This document shows, one piece after another, positions 23,047 to 34,396 of a stretch of 64,000 nucleotides of DNA. The first letter of the stretch is position 1. Each line of letters begins with the position of its first letter. The translations under genes were made by a program, and so were the position numbers. Location of the stretch: the NCBI RefSeq assembly GCF_024918955.1, contig NZ_CP103423.1:124001-188000 (forward strand), given 5' to 3'. The notes beneath the pieces are model-generated. The model saw only the letters and a list, made by a program, of their open reading frames with translations. It searched no databases and was not told where the DNA came from. The DNA comes from Mesomycoplasma molare. Lineage in GTDB: Bacteria; Bacillota_I; Bacilli_A; Mycoplasmatales; Metamycoplasmataceae.

Positions 23047-23628
23047 ATGGCAAAAGAAGTAGTACGTGTTGCTAAATTGCAATTTAATGCAGGACAAGCA
23101 AAACCAGGGCCGGCTCTAGCTGGATTAGGTATTGTTATGCCTGAATTTACAAAACAATTTAACGACCAAACAAGAGATAGAGGTAGTGAACCAGTTCCTG
23201 TCGCTATTACAATTTATAAAGATAAATCATTTGATTTCAAACTTTTTACATCACCAGCTTCATATAAAATTAAACAAGCTGCAAAAATAGAATCCGGTTC
23301 ATCTAATTCCAAAACAAAAATAGTTGCAACTATTACATTAGATCAGTTAAAAGAAATTGCTGAATATAAACTAGTTGATTTAAATACAGATTCATTAGAT
23401 AAAGCTATGCATACAATCGCAGGAACAGCAAAAAACATGGGTGTTTTAGTTGAGGGTTGAGATGATGTTGTAGCTGCTAAAAAAGAAGCATTAAAACAAG
23501 CAAAAGCAAACGCTAAAGCTGCTGCATCTGCCGCAAAATTAGAAGAAGATGCTAAAGCTGCTGCTGAAAATAAAGCATTCGTTGAAGCTGAAGTTATAAC
23601 AGAAAAAGTAGAAAGTGAAGATAAATAA
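23047..23628 (+). CDS. rplK: Ribosomal protein L11 (uL11) with C-terminal extension
   Basis: 193 residues versus about 141 for the usual protein. The conserved core is residues 1-141 (MAKEVVRVAKLQFNAGQA, PALAGLGIVMPEF, GTAKNMGVLVEG), followed by a highly charged Ala/Lys/Glu tail of about 50 residues (KKEALKQAKANAKAAASAAK), likely helical. ATG 23047 is chosen over a GTG at 22996: it has the AGAAAGGA ribosome-binding site and the family N-terminus, while the GTG lies inside the L1-binding stem. Operon partner of rplA, 2 bases apart. Confidence 0.95.
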
Positions 23629-23630
23629 CT

Positions 23631-24320
23631 ATGAGAAAAATTGGTAAAAAACTTCAAAATGTGAAAAAACTTGTTGAAAAAGATAAAGTATATTCACTTG
23701 AAGAAGCAATGGAATTAGTAAAGAAAACTTCATACGCAAAATTTGATGCTTCAGTAGATTTAGCAATTAGATTAAATTTAGACACTAGAAAAGCTGATCA
23801 ACAATTAAGAGGAGCTGTAGTTTTACCGAATGGAACAGGAAAAAGTATAAGAGTTTTAGTTGCTACAGATAATCCAGAAATGCAAAAAAGCTCTAAAGAA
23901 GCAGGAGCTGATTTAGTATACACAACCGGAGAATTAGAAGAAGCTTTAAAAAATGACTTATTTGATTTTGATGTAATGGTAGTAGATCCAAAAATGATGC
24001 CTGTTTTAGGGAAATATGGAAAAAAACTAGGGCCAAAAGGTTTAATGCCTAACCCAAAAACTGGTACAGTTACTCCTACACCATCCAAAGCAGTAGAAGA
24101 ATTGAAAAAAGGGAAAGCAAACTATAGAGCTGATAAAAGCGGAATTATTCACTCTTTAATTGGTAAAACATCAATGAGTGTTCAAGCTTTAACTGAAAAT
24201 GCTCAAACACTTATATCATTAATTAAAAAATTAAAACCAAGTGTTGTAAAAGGAGCTTATATTTTAAACTTAACAGTTTCAGCTTCTATGGGACCTTCTA
24301 TTAAAATTAAATTTGATTAA
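23631..24320 (+). CDS. rplA: Ribosomal protein L1 (uL1)
   Basis: 229 residues, normal length. Contains DLAIRLNLDTRKADQQLRG, the signature PKMMPVLGKYGKKLGPKGLMP at about residues 122-142, TGTVTP and the C-terminal GAYILNLTVSASMGPSIKI. Binds 23S rRNA and, in this operon, probably its own leader at 22993-23024 to repress synthesis of L11 and L1. Confidence 0.97.
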   Translation: MRKIGKKLQNVKKLVEKDKVYSLEEAMELVKKTSYAKFDASVDLAIRLNLDTRKADQQLRGAVVLPNGTGKSIRVLVATDNPEMQKSSKEAGADLVYTTGELEEALKNDLFDFDVMVVDPKMMPVLGKYGKKLGPKGLMPNPKTGTVTPTPSKAVEELKKGKANYRADKSGIIHSLIGKTSMSVQALTENAQTLISLIKKLKPSVVKGAYILNLTVSASMGPSIKIKFD

Positions 24321-24330
24321 TTTATTATTT

Positions 24331-24360
24331 AACAAGTCTTTAAAAAGACTTGTTTTTTTA
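24331..24360 (+). terminator. Intrinsic terminator after rplA
   Basis: AACAAGTCTT / AAGACTTGTT stem with a TAAA loop and seven T. Confidence 0.88.
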
Positions 24361-24367
24361 TTGAATA

Positions 24368-24449
24368 AGGAAAATTATTTTCCAAAATAAGTTAATTTAT
24401 TTAAAAAATTTTTTTATTTTTTAGATTTCAAGATTTACATAAATATAAT
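24368..24449 (+). promoter_or_regulatory. Promoter region of the EIIABC-manA operon with a palindrome
   Basis: A perfect 15-base palindrome GGAAAATTATTTTCC (24368-24382) lies about 60 bases upstream of TATAAT (24444-24449), which is followed by an AGGAGG ribosome-binding site. The palindrome is a candidate operator; the sequence does not show which regulator binds. Confidence 0.4.
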
Positions 24450-24477
24450 TTTTATATAAATAAAAAAAGGAGGGAAA

Positions 24478-26481
24478 ATGAATATTTTTTCAAAAGATTA
24501 CATTTTTATTAATGAAACTTTTAAAGCAAAAGACGATGTTTTTAAATTCATTGCCAAAAAAGCATTTGAATTAAAAGTTACATTAAGTGAAAAAGATGTT
24601 TATGATGCGCTTCTCGAAAGAGAATCACAAGTATCAACTGGTATGGAAAAAGAGTTCGCTATACCACATGCTCAATCAGAAGCTATAAATAAACCCATTT
24701 TATTATTTATTAAATCTTCTGAAGGTTTAGAATGAGAAACTTTTGATAATTCTAAAGTTAAATATATGATTTCTATTTTAGTTCCTAAAAATAGCAAAGA
24801 AAATATCCATTTAGAAACATTATCTAAAGTTTCAACAATGTTATCGGATGCAGATTTAATTGAAAAACTAAAAAAATTAGAAGATAAGGAAGAAATTTAC
24901 AATTTATTTAATAATTTTTTAGAGAATAAAGAAGCAAAACAAGTAAATAAAACAGGTAAAAAAGTTGTAGGTATAACTTCTTGTGCAGTCGGTATAGCTC
25001 ATACATATTTATCTGCAGAAAACTTAGAAAAAAAACTTATCGCTATGGGTTATGAACCTAAAATAGAAACTAGAGGTTCTGTAGGTCCTAAAAATACTTT
25101 AAGTTCAAAAGATATAGAAGAAGCGGAATTTGTTATTATTGCAAGCGATGTAAAAATTGATTTAGCTAAATTTAATAATAAAAAACTATATAGTACTTCT
25201 ACAAAAGAAGCAATTCACAATACAGAAGAAGTTATTAAAAAAGCAGAAAATGCTCCTATTTTTAAACAATCTTCTAATTCATTTAAAAAAGAAGAAACTA
25301 AAGATAAAAAAGGGGTTCTAAAACATATTGTTACTGGGATTTCTTACATGATACCATTTGTTATTTTTGGTGGTATTTTAATCGCTCTTTCTTTAGGGAT
25401 AGGAAAAAGTGTTTATGGAAGTGATTCAGCTGCGCCAAAAGGTGACTTTTTATGGTGATTACTTGAAATTGGTGTAGTGTCATTTACTGTAATGATTGGT
25501 ATTTTAGGAGCTTACATAGCTTACTCTATAGCTGGTAGAGCAGCAATAATGCCTGCTTTTGTAGTATCAATGGTAGCTAATAATAAAGGATTATTTTATA
25601 ACATTGGTAATATAGAAGTACAAACACCTATGGGATTCATAGGAGCTGTATTATTTGGAATTTTAGTTGGATATACAGTTAAATGAATAGCAAGTTTTAA
25701 AATTCAAAAATCTGTTAGTGCAGTTATTCCGATGTTCATAATACCTATAGGAGTTACACTATTTTATTCATTATTAGTTGTTTTTGTGGTTGGAGCACCA
25801 ATTGGATGAGTAATGGATAAATTTATAAATAGTTTAAAATCTCTATTTGAAAATAAAAATGGTTCATTAAATATTGGTATTGCATTATTAATTGGTGCAT
25901 TACTTGGAGGAATGGCTGGATTTGATATGGGTGGACCAATTAATAAAGTAGCCTTCCTAACTTCTACTGCTTTAGTGTCCGAACAAATTTTCGAACCAAT
26001 GGGAATGGTAGGAGCAGCAATTCCTGTAGCTCCATTAGGAATGGGACTCACAACATTAATATTTAGAAAAAAATTCACTAATGAAGAAAAAACATTAGGT
26101 GCATCAGCACTTTTCATGGGATTCATAGGAATTAGTGAAGGAGCAATTCCTTTTGCAGTAGCTGACCCGAAAAGAGTTATAACAGCTAACGTTGTAGGAT
26201 CTGCTGTAGCAGGGGCTTTAGCTGGATTATTATCAGTAACAAACGCAGCAGCACACGGTGGACCAATTGTTGCTATTTTAGGAGCAGTAGGTTCAAAAGT
26301 TCATGGAACTGGTTTAGGTATTTTATACTTTTTCTTAGCTGTAATAGCCGGAACAATTACTACAACATTAATATATGGTTTCTGAAAAGGAAAAAATGTT
26401 TTAGAAGAAGTAAATATTCCATTTGTAAAATCTTTTAGAAATAAAATTAATTTAAGAAAAGGAGCAAAAAATGGAAAATAG
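24478..26481 (+). CDS. fruA: PTS EIIABC, fructose/mannose family
   Basis: 667 residues in three domains. EIIA (residues 1-150) with H64 in FAIPHAQSE; EIIB (about 160-260) with C169 in GITSCAVGIAHTYLSAE; EIIC (about 285-650) with 9-10 membrane segments, including AGFDMGGPINKVAF, GISEGAIPFA and AAHGGPIVAI. It imports and phosphorylates a hexose. No 1-phosphofructokinase gene follows; instead manA is downstream, so mannose (giving mannose 6-phosphate) is as likely a substrate as fructose. Ribosome-binding site AGGAGG. The stop overlaps the start of the next ORF by 11 bases. Confidence 0.9.
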
Positions 26482-26737
26482 AAACGAAAAAATCAACAAA
26501 ATAATTTTTTATGTTCTATTAGCATTTGTTGTAAGCTTTTTAATTATTGGAATTACTTTAGTAGCAATAGGAGTCGGCGATTATCAAACATTTGTAAAAC
26601 AAACAATTGATCAGGCAAAAACTAAAGTTAATATTGTTGTATTTTTATATGGATTATTCTTTTTAGTTTTAACCTTTTTATTAGCAGTAGTAGAAGGACT
26701 ATTAGCTAATTCTTTATTTAATAAAAAACTAAAATAA
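26471..26737 (+). CDS. Small membrane protein in the PTS operon
   Basis: 88 residues with two membrane segments (about 12-32 and 50-75) and charged ends. I do not recognise the family. Overlaps the end of the EIIABC gene by 11 bases and is followed 7 bases later by manA, so it is translated as part of that operon. It has its own GGAGC ribosome-binding site. It may assist or regulate the PTS permease, but this is only context. Confidence 0.65.
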   Translation: MENRNEKINKIIFYVLLAFVVSFLIIGITLVAIGVGDYQTFVKQTIDQAKTKVNIVVFLYGLFFLVLTFLLAVVEGLLANSLFNKKLK

Positions 26738-26744
26738 TATACAT

Positions 26745-27659
26745 ATGAATAAAAATATCATTTTTTTAAAACCTTATTTTAAAAAAGTTATATGAGCTAA
26801 TACAAATTTAAAAAAGCTTTATAATTTAAATGAAGATATTGGTGAAGCGTGATTAATATCCGCTATTGAAAATTGTGAATCAACAATAGTTGAAAGTGGT
26901 GAAAAATTTAGTGATTTTATAAAGAAAAACCCTGAATTTTTTAACTTAACTAAAGAAAGTGTTAAAAATTTTATATATCCAAATTTAACTAAATTTTTAG
27001 ATGCAAAATTACCTTTAAGTATTCAAGTTCATCCTAATGATGAATATGCTAAAAAATTTAACTCGTTAGGAAAAAATGAATGCTGATTTGTATTAAAAAA
27101 CAAAGGTAAACCTTTTATTCTAGGTTCTACTACAAAAGAAATAGAGGTTTTTAAATCAGTTATCAACACTAAAGAAACAGAAGAATATCTAAATAAAATT
27201 CAATTACAAGAGGGCGACTTTGTTTTTATAGAAGCTGGTTTAATTCATGGAATTCCCGAAAATACAATGGTATATGAATTACAACAATCTAGTGATATAA
27301 CTTATCGTTTATATGATTATGACAGAAAAGATGCTTTAGGTAATAAAAGAGAAATTCATGTTAAAGAGTCTTTAGATACTATGAAATTGGACATAAAACC
27401 TGAAATTCAAAAACGGTTAAATGATAAAGGTTTTTACAACACAAAACAATTTAATTTAACTAAAATAGAATTAAATGGTAACTATCAAAAAATAAATACT
27501 TCAATGGCAAAACACTGTCTAGAAGTAGTTGTTTTTGAAGGTGAAGGACTTATTGATAAAAAACACTCTATAAAAAAAGGAGATGTATTTATCGTAAGTA
27601 AAAATACAAAAGAAATAGAAATAAGTGGAAACATTAAGCTTTTTTTAAACTATTTATAA
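26745..27659 (+). CDS. manA: Mannose-6-phosphate isomerase, class I
   Basis: 304 residues, cupin-fold zinc enzyme converting mannose 6-phosphate to fructose 6-phosphate. Motifs: GEAWLISAIENCES (the usual GExWexS region), LPLSIQVHPND with a Zn ligand His, IEAGLIHGIPENTMVYELQQSSDITYRLYDYDR holding the second His and Glu ligands across residues 165-197, and a C-terminal cupin strand set. Short form, like the Bacillus/Streptococcus enzymes. No ribosome-binding site; likely coupled to the preceding ORF. Confidence 0.92.
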
Positions 27660-27663
27660 TATC

Positions 27664-27702
27664 AAAAATATCCTCTCTATTAATTTAGGGGATATTTTTT
27701 AC
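27664..27702 (+). terminator. Intrinsic terminator after manA
   Basis: AAAAATATCC ... GGATATTTTTT stem around a 16- to 18-base partly paired loop (CTCT/AGGG). Confidence 0.75.
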
Positions 27703-27740
27703 AATTAAAATAATAAATAATTAAAAAATCAAAATATTAT

Positions 27741-29695
<1,955 letters not shown>

Positions 29696-29706
<11 letters not shown>

Positions 29707-32311
29707 AGAAATATTTCTTGCTAAATCTTTAGATGCTATTTTGTCTGATAGATTTGGAAGATATTCTAAATACATAATTCAACAAAGAGCACTACCTGAT
29801 GCTAGAGATGGTTTAAAACCTGTACAAAGAAGAATTCTATATTCAATGTGAGAATTAGGTTTAAAAAGTGACAAATCTTTTAAAAAATCAGCTAGAGTTG
29901 TTGGGGATGTTATTGGTAAGTACCACCCTCACGGAGATTCATCGATATATGAAGCGATGGTTCGTTTAGGTCAAGAATGAAAAATGAACGTTCCTTTAGT
30001 AGAAATGCACGGAAATAAAGGATCAATAGATGATGATCCCGCAGCTGCGATGCGTTATACAGAAATAAGACTTGAAACTATTACAAATTTAATGCTTGAA
30101 TCGATTGATAAAAATACAGTTAATTTTGCACCTAATTTTGATGACACCGAAGAAGAACCGATAGTTCTACCTGCATTAATCCCAAATTTATTAATTAATG
30201 GTGCTAAAGGTATTGCTTCAGGTTTTGCTACCGAAATACCACCACATAATCTTGCAGAAATTTTAGACGCTACAATTGCTAAAATAAAAAATCCTTTTAT
30301 AGAACTAAGAAAATTGTTTGAAATAGTTAAAGGTCCGGATTTTCCTACCGGAGGAAAAATCTACGGAAATAAAGGAATATTAGAAGCTTTTGAAAAAGGT
30401 CAAGGAAGAATAACTTTAGTTTCTAAATATAGAATAAATGAAGAAAAAAATAAGAAAAGTATAGAAATTTACGAAATTCCTTTTGGTGTTATTAAATCCA
30501 AATTAGTAAAAGATATTGATGAAATAAGGATAGAAAAAAAAGTAAGTGGAATTAAAGAAGTTAGAGATCAATCGGATAGAAATGGTATTTCCATTATGAT
30601 TGAATTAGAAAATGATGCTAAAACGGATTTAATTTTAAATTATTTACTTTTGAAAACAGAAATGAAAATCTATTATTCTTATAATTCAATAGCAATTAAA
30701 GATAATGCACCAAAATTAATGTCTTTAAACGAGATGTTAGATGCATATTTATCACACGTAAAAGAATTTAAAATAAAAGAAATAAAATTTGATTTAGAAA
30801 AAGATAAAAGAAAATTAGAAATAACATTAGCTTTAATCAAAGTTGGCGATATTACAGACCAAGTCATAAAAATCATAAGAGACTCTGATAATTCCAAAAA
30901 AGGCGTTATTGAAGCGCTTATGAAAAATTTTTCTTTTAGTGAAATACAAGCAACTGCAATAGCAGAAATGAGACTATATAGACTTTCAAGAATAGATCAA
31001 CAACTTTATATCGATGAAAAAAACATTTTAGAAAAAAGAATTGAAAGAAACAATGATTTAATTAATAATGAAAATTCATTTAATAAATATTTAATTGATA
31101 TTTTTACAGATATAAAGAAAAAATACGGAAAAGCAAGAAAAACAGAAATTTTTGAAGAAGAATTTAAAGTAGAAATAAATCAAGAAGAATTAATAGCAAA
31201 TGAAGTATTTTATATCGGAATATCAAAAGATGGTTATTTAAAAAAAATAACTTTAAAAACTTTTGATTCTAATGAAATTAATAATTACTTTTTAAAAGAA
31301 AAAGATCCTTTACTATTTTTAGATAAAGTAGAATCTAAAAATAAATTATTACTTTTTACTAACTTAGGAAATTATATTTACTTACCTTCGCATAAAATAG
31401 AGGAATCTAAATGAAAAGATGTTGGTGTACATATAAATAGTTTTGTTTCTTTAAAAAATAACGAGAAAATAGTAAGTGTGATTTTAGTTAAAGATTTTAA
31501 TGAGAAAAAATATGTAACTTTAATAACATCACAAGGAATAGGGAAGAGAGTTTTATTAAAAGATTTTGAGGTATCTCGATTTAATAAAACAATTACAGCA
31601 TTAAAAATCAAAAATGATCAAGACTATTTAGTAAACGCAAAACTTAGTGATAATTATAAAGACATTGTCATTATAACTAATGAAGGAAAAGCTGTTAGAT
31701 TTGGAGAAATCGATATTCCAACATACAACACAAATTCTGCAGGTGTAAAACTTATTTCACTATCAAAAGAAACGTTTGTTGTTTCCTTTGCTTTAATAGA
31801 AGATAAACAAGATTTACTATTATTTTCTAATAAAGCTCAATTTAAAAAAATAAGAACAGAAGATATCTTATTTTCTAATAAAACAACACAAGGAAAAACA
31901 ATTTTTAGTCAAAATAAGCAATCAAAAATCATTATCTCAGATGCTTTAGTGTTAACTAAAAATGATAAAATTTTAATCTTTGATCAAGATAAAAATCATG
32001 AATTCTTTGATTTAAATTCAGTAAATTATTCTAAAATAGATGAAGGGTTTTCTAATAGTAAAAATAAAAATTCCTTTTATGTAGCTAAAATAAATGCACA
32101 AACACTAGAACAAGATATTTTAGAAGAAAATAATGTAAATTCAGTTTTAAAAACAGAAAAAAATAAAGTAAAATCTCCATCTTTAAAAAACGAAAACAAA
32201 AAAGTTTTAACTGAAGAAGAGAGAATTAAGAAAGCAGAAGAAAAACTTAAAAAATTAGATGAGTTAAATATAGACGAATTAATGAAAAAATTTAATGAAA
32301 AAAATAAATAA
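29696..32311 (+). CDS. parC: DNA topoisomerase IV subunit A
   Basis: 871 residues; DNA-cleaving subunit. Catalytic Tyr in [10 protein letters not shown] (about residue 122). The quinolone-resistance region reads [12 protein letters not shown] with S82 and E86 in the positions equivalent to E. coli S80 and E84, so no common resistance change is present. The C-terminal beta-pinwheel repeats (residues 480-770) are followed by a lysine/glutamate-rich tail of about 80 residues. Start ATG 29696 lies inside parE. Confidence 0.95.
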
Positions 32312-32332
32312 ATATTATTAAAAAGGAAAAAG

Positions 32333-32920
32333 ATGAAAAAATATTGAAAATTATTATCATTACCAGTTTTATTTTTATCAAGTCCATTATATGTTTCTTG
32401 TGTAAAAAATGAAACAGTGAAAAATAATGGTGAAGAAACAAAAAATACAGAAAAAACAGAAACAGAAGCAAATAATAAAAACCCCGACACAAACACTACT
32501 AGTTCAAGCAAAAAAGAAAATTTAAACAATACCGCTTCCGAAAAAGAAAAACCAAACACTTCAAGTGAAAAAGAAGAAGTAAATAATGATACAACAGAAA
32601 ATAAACAATATGAAGTTTTAGCAAAGGCAACCAAATTTCAATTAACTATAGATAGTTCATTAAATAGAATTAACTTCACTATAATACTAAATAAAGAACT
32701 AGAAAACTATTCAAATTATAATAAATTTAAATTACTTGTTAATGATAAAGAGTATGAAATATCAGAAATTAACCAAGATCATGGTACTAACCAATATTCA
32801 GGTTACATTGAAGTAGAAACAAAAGGAAATTATAAAGTAATTGGTATAAAAAACAGCAAAAATCAAATCATTTATAGTAACAATGAGAATAATCCAGAAG
32901 GAATTTCTGTTACAGTCTAA
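32333..32920 (+). CDS. Putative lipoprotein, unknown function
   Basis: 195 residues. Signal peptide MKKYWKLLSLPVLFLSSPLYVSC with a lipobox ending at C23 predicts a lipid-anchored surface protein. Residues 25-95 are a low-complexity linker of Asn, Glu, Thr, Ser and Lys; residues 100-195 look like one small beta-rich domain (KFQLTIDSSLNRINFTIIL...). I do not recognise a family. AAAGGAAAAAG ribosome-binding site. Positioned 21 bases after parC, and its terminator abuts the IS copy. Confidence 0.75.
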
Positions 32921-32966
32921 AGATTAGAACTTATACTATAAAATTTAAAATATAATGTACTAAAAA

Positions 32967-32993
32967 AACGTAAAAAAGTTAATTTTTTATGTT
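32967..32993 (+). terminator. Inverted repeat/terminator flush against the left end of IS copy 1
   Basis: AACGTAAAAAA pairs with TTTTTTATGTT (one G-T), loop of 5. Its last base, 32993, is directly followed by the IS end (CCCTGAATGC). Confidence 0.65.
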
Positions 32994-33003
32994 CCCTGAA
33001 TGC

Positions 33004-33057
33004 AAAATCAAGTGCACCACTATAATGTAAAATTAAAAAGTGGTTGCACTTGATTTT
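33004..33057 (+). terminator. Hairpin at the left inner end of IS copy 1
   Basis: AAAATCAAGTGCACCAC (33004-33020) pairs, with one bulge, with GTGGTTGCACTTGATTTT (33040-33057) and continues into T residues. It would stop transcription entering the element; the loop carries TATAAT (33021-33026). Confidence 0.65.
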
Positions 33058-33117
33058 TTAAATAAAAAACAGCCCCATAAAAATTTAAGACAACATACTT
33101 TTTATTGAAAGGATCAT

Positions 33118-34129
33118 ATGAATTATAATACAACAAAGCATTATTCGCATTTAAATGCTGAAAAAGATTTTTAATAGAGAAATTGTTTTATAAAAATATT
33201 CAATTAGACAAATTGCTAATTTTCTTAATATCAATCATTCAACAGTGTCAAGAGAATTAAAAAGAAATTCAAATTTTTACGGATTTTATGATCATTTAAT
33301 AGCAAATGAAAAAGCTAAAATAAGACATAAACATAAAAGATTGTTTTTCTTTTCTCAAATGGATGATTATAAAGAATTTAGCAAACTTATTAAAGATAAT
33401 TTTAACAAAGCAACATGCGGAATAAAAATGACTTACAACCTAATAAAAGAAGGTGTTAAAAACATTAAAATCCCTTCACTAAGGACTGTTTTTAATTGGA
33501 TTAACACAGGAAAATGAGTATTAACTAATAAAGATAGATTAAGAAAGCACTATACAAAAGGCGGAAAAAGAAAAAATAACGTTATTGAAAGACTTGTGCA
33601 GTCAAAGTATGTATTTCCTATTTGAGCTAGACCTAAACACATTGATTTAAGAGAAACATTTGGGCATTGAGAGGGTGATTTAGTTATAGGTAAAAAATCC
33701 GCAGGCCATTCTAGTCTTTTAACTTTAGTTGAGAGAAAAAGCAGATTAGGAATAATTGTAAAAGTTTCAAGTAAAAACCCTTTTACATTAATAAAGTGCT
33801 TTATGAAAGAATAAATACACTAGAATTACCTGTTGAAAGTATTACTTTTGATAATGGAATTGAATTTAATGCGGTTGGAATATTAGCGAAAAAATTAGGA
33901 ATTAAAATTTATAAAGCCGATAAATACGCTTCTTTTCAAAGAGGAACCAATGAAAATTTTAACGGAATTATAAGAAGGGTTTATAAAAAGGGACTGATTT
34001 TAATAAAGTCTATCGAGAAGAAATATTAAATCTTGAAAAAGAATAAATTTTATGAATAGAGACATACTAGAAGGAAAATGCGCTTTTGACATATATGAAG
34101 AAGAAATAGAAAGATTAAATAAATATTAA
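33118..34129 (+). pseudogene. IS30-family transposase, frameshifted (copy 1)
   Basis: Recognisable pieces: an N-terminal MNYNTTKHYSHLNAEK, a helix-turn-helix KYSIRQIANFLNINHSTVSREL typical of IS30, HWEGDLVIGKKSAGHSSLLTLVERKSR around the first catalytic Asp (residues vary by frame), TFDNGIEFN with the second Asp, and NEN near the third acidic position. The reading frame breaks at about 33165, 33195, 33783, 33990 and 34050, each explained by a single-base loss, several in A or T runs. The longest intact piece starts near 33245. Not functional as it stands. Confidence 0.85.
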
Positions 34130-34298
34130 TTAAAACTATTAAAAATTACAAGATTATTACAAGAAAATAATGAAAGGGTCGAAAAATTTCGCCCCATAAT
34201 TTTTATTAACTTCATTAATAAAAAACCGCTTTACAAGCGGAATTAAAAGAAGGGGGATATCCCCTTCCCCCTTAATAGTAAATAAGGGGTATAAAATA

Positions 34299-34328
34299 TT
34301 GTAAATTGTAGTACAATGTTTTTATAAT
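34299..34328 (+). promoter_or_regulatory. Outward promoter near the right end of IS copy 1
   Basis: TTGTAA (34299-34304), 18-base spacer, TATAAT (34323-34328), pointing out of the IS toward the polymerase gene at 34397. It is inside the element, about 35 bases from its right end. Confidence 0.5.
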
Positions 34329-34363
34329 AAAAACTACTGGTGCACTTCAATTTGCATTTTAGG

Positions 34364-34389
34364 AATGCAAGTTAATTCTTGCATTTTTA
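34364..34389 (+). terminator. Inverted repeat flush against the right end of IS copy 1
   Basis: AATGCAAG, 6-base loop, CTTGCATT and further T residues. It begins directly after the IS end (TTTTAGG) and stands 8 bases before the dinB-like ATG, so it is probably the terminator of a gene once located upstream. Confidence 0.65.
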
Positions 34390-34396
34390 TCATATT

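Larger units (their letters stand above)
32994..34363 (+). mobile_element. IS30-family (IS1630-like) insertion sequence, copy 1, inactive
   Basis: About 1370 bases. Imperfect terminal inverted repeats of about 25 bases: left CCTGAATGCAAAATCAAG (32995 on) continuing GTGCACCA; right, read inward, CCTAAAATGCAAATTGAAG then GTGCACCA. A hairpin just inside the left end (33004-33057) can act as a terminator. Inside lies a frameshifted IS30-type transposase. IS1630 of M. fermentans is known to insert at inverted repeats; both ends here abut hairpins, but the left and right hairpins differ, so there is no matched target duplication. Confidence 0.85.

Noticed and set aside
32077-32634. Long antisense ORF over the parC end and the lipoprotein
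   Set aside because: A shadow of the A-rich charged coding strand: a Phe/Ser-rich translation with no motif, no ribosome-binding site, and overlap with two well-supported genes.
32994-34363. Matched target-site direct repeat around IS copy 1
   Set aside because: The sequences on the two sides differ; only their hairpin character is shared.
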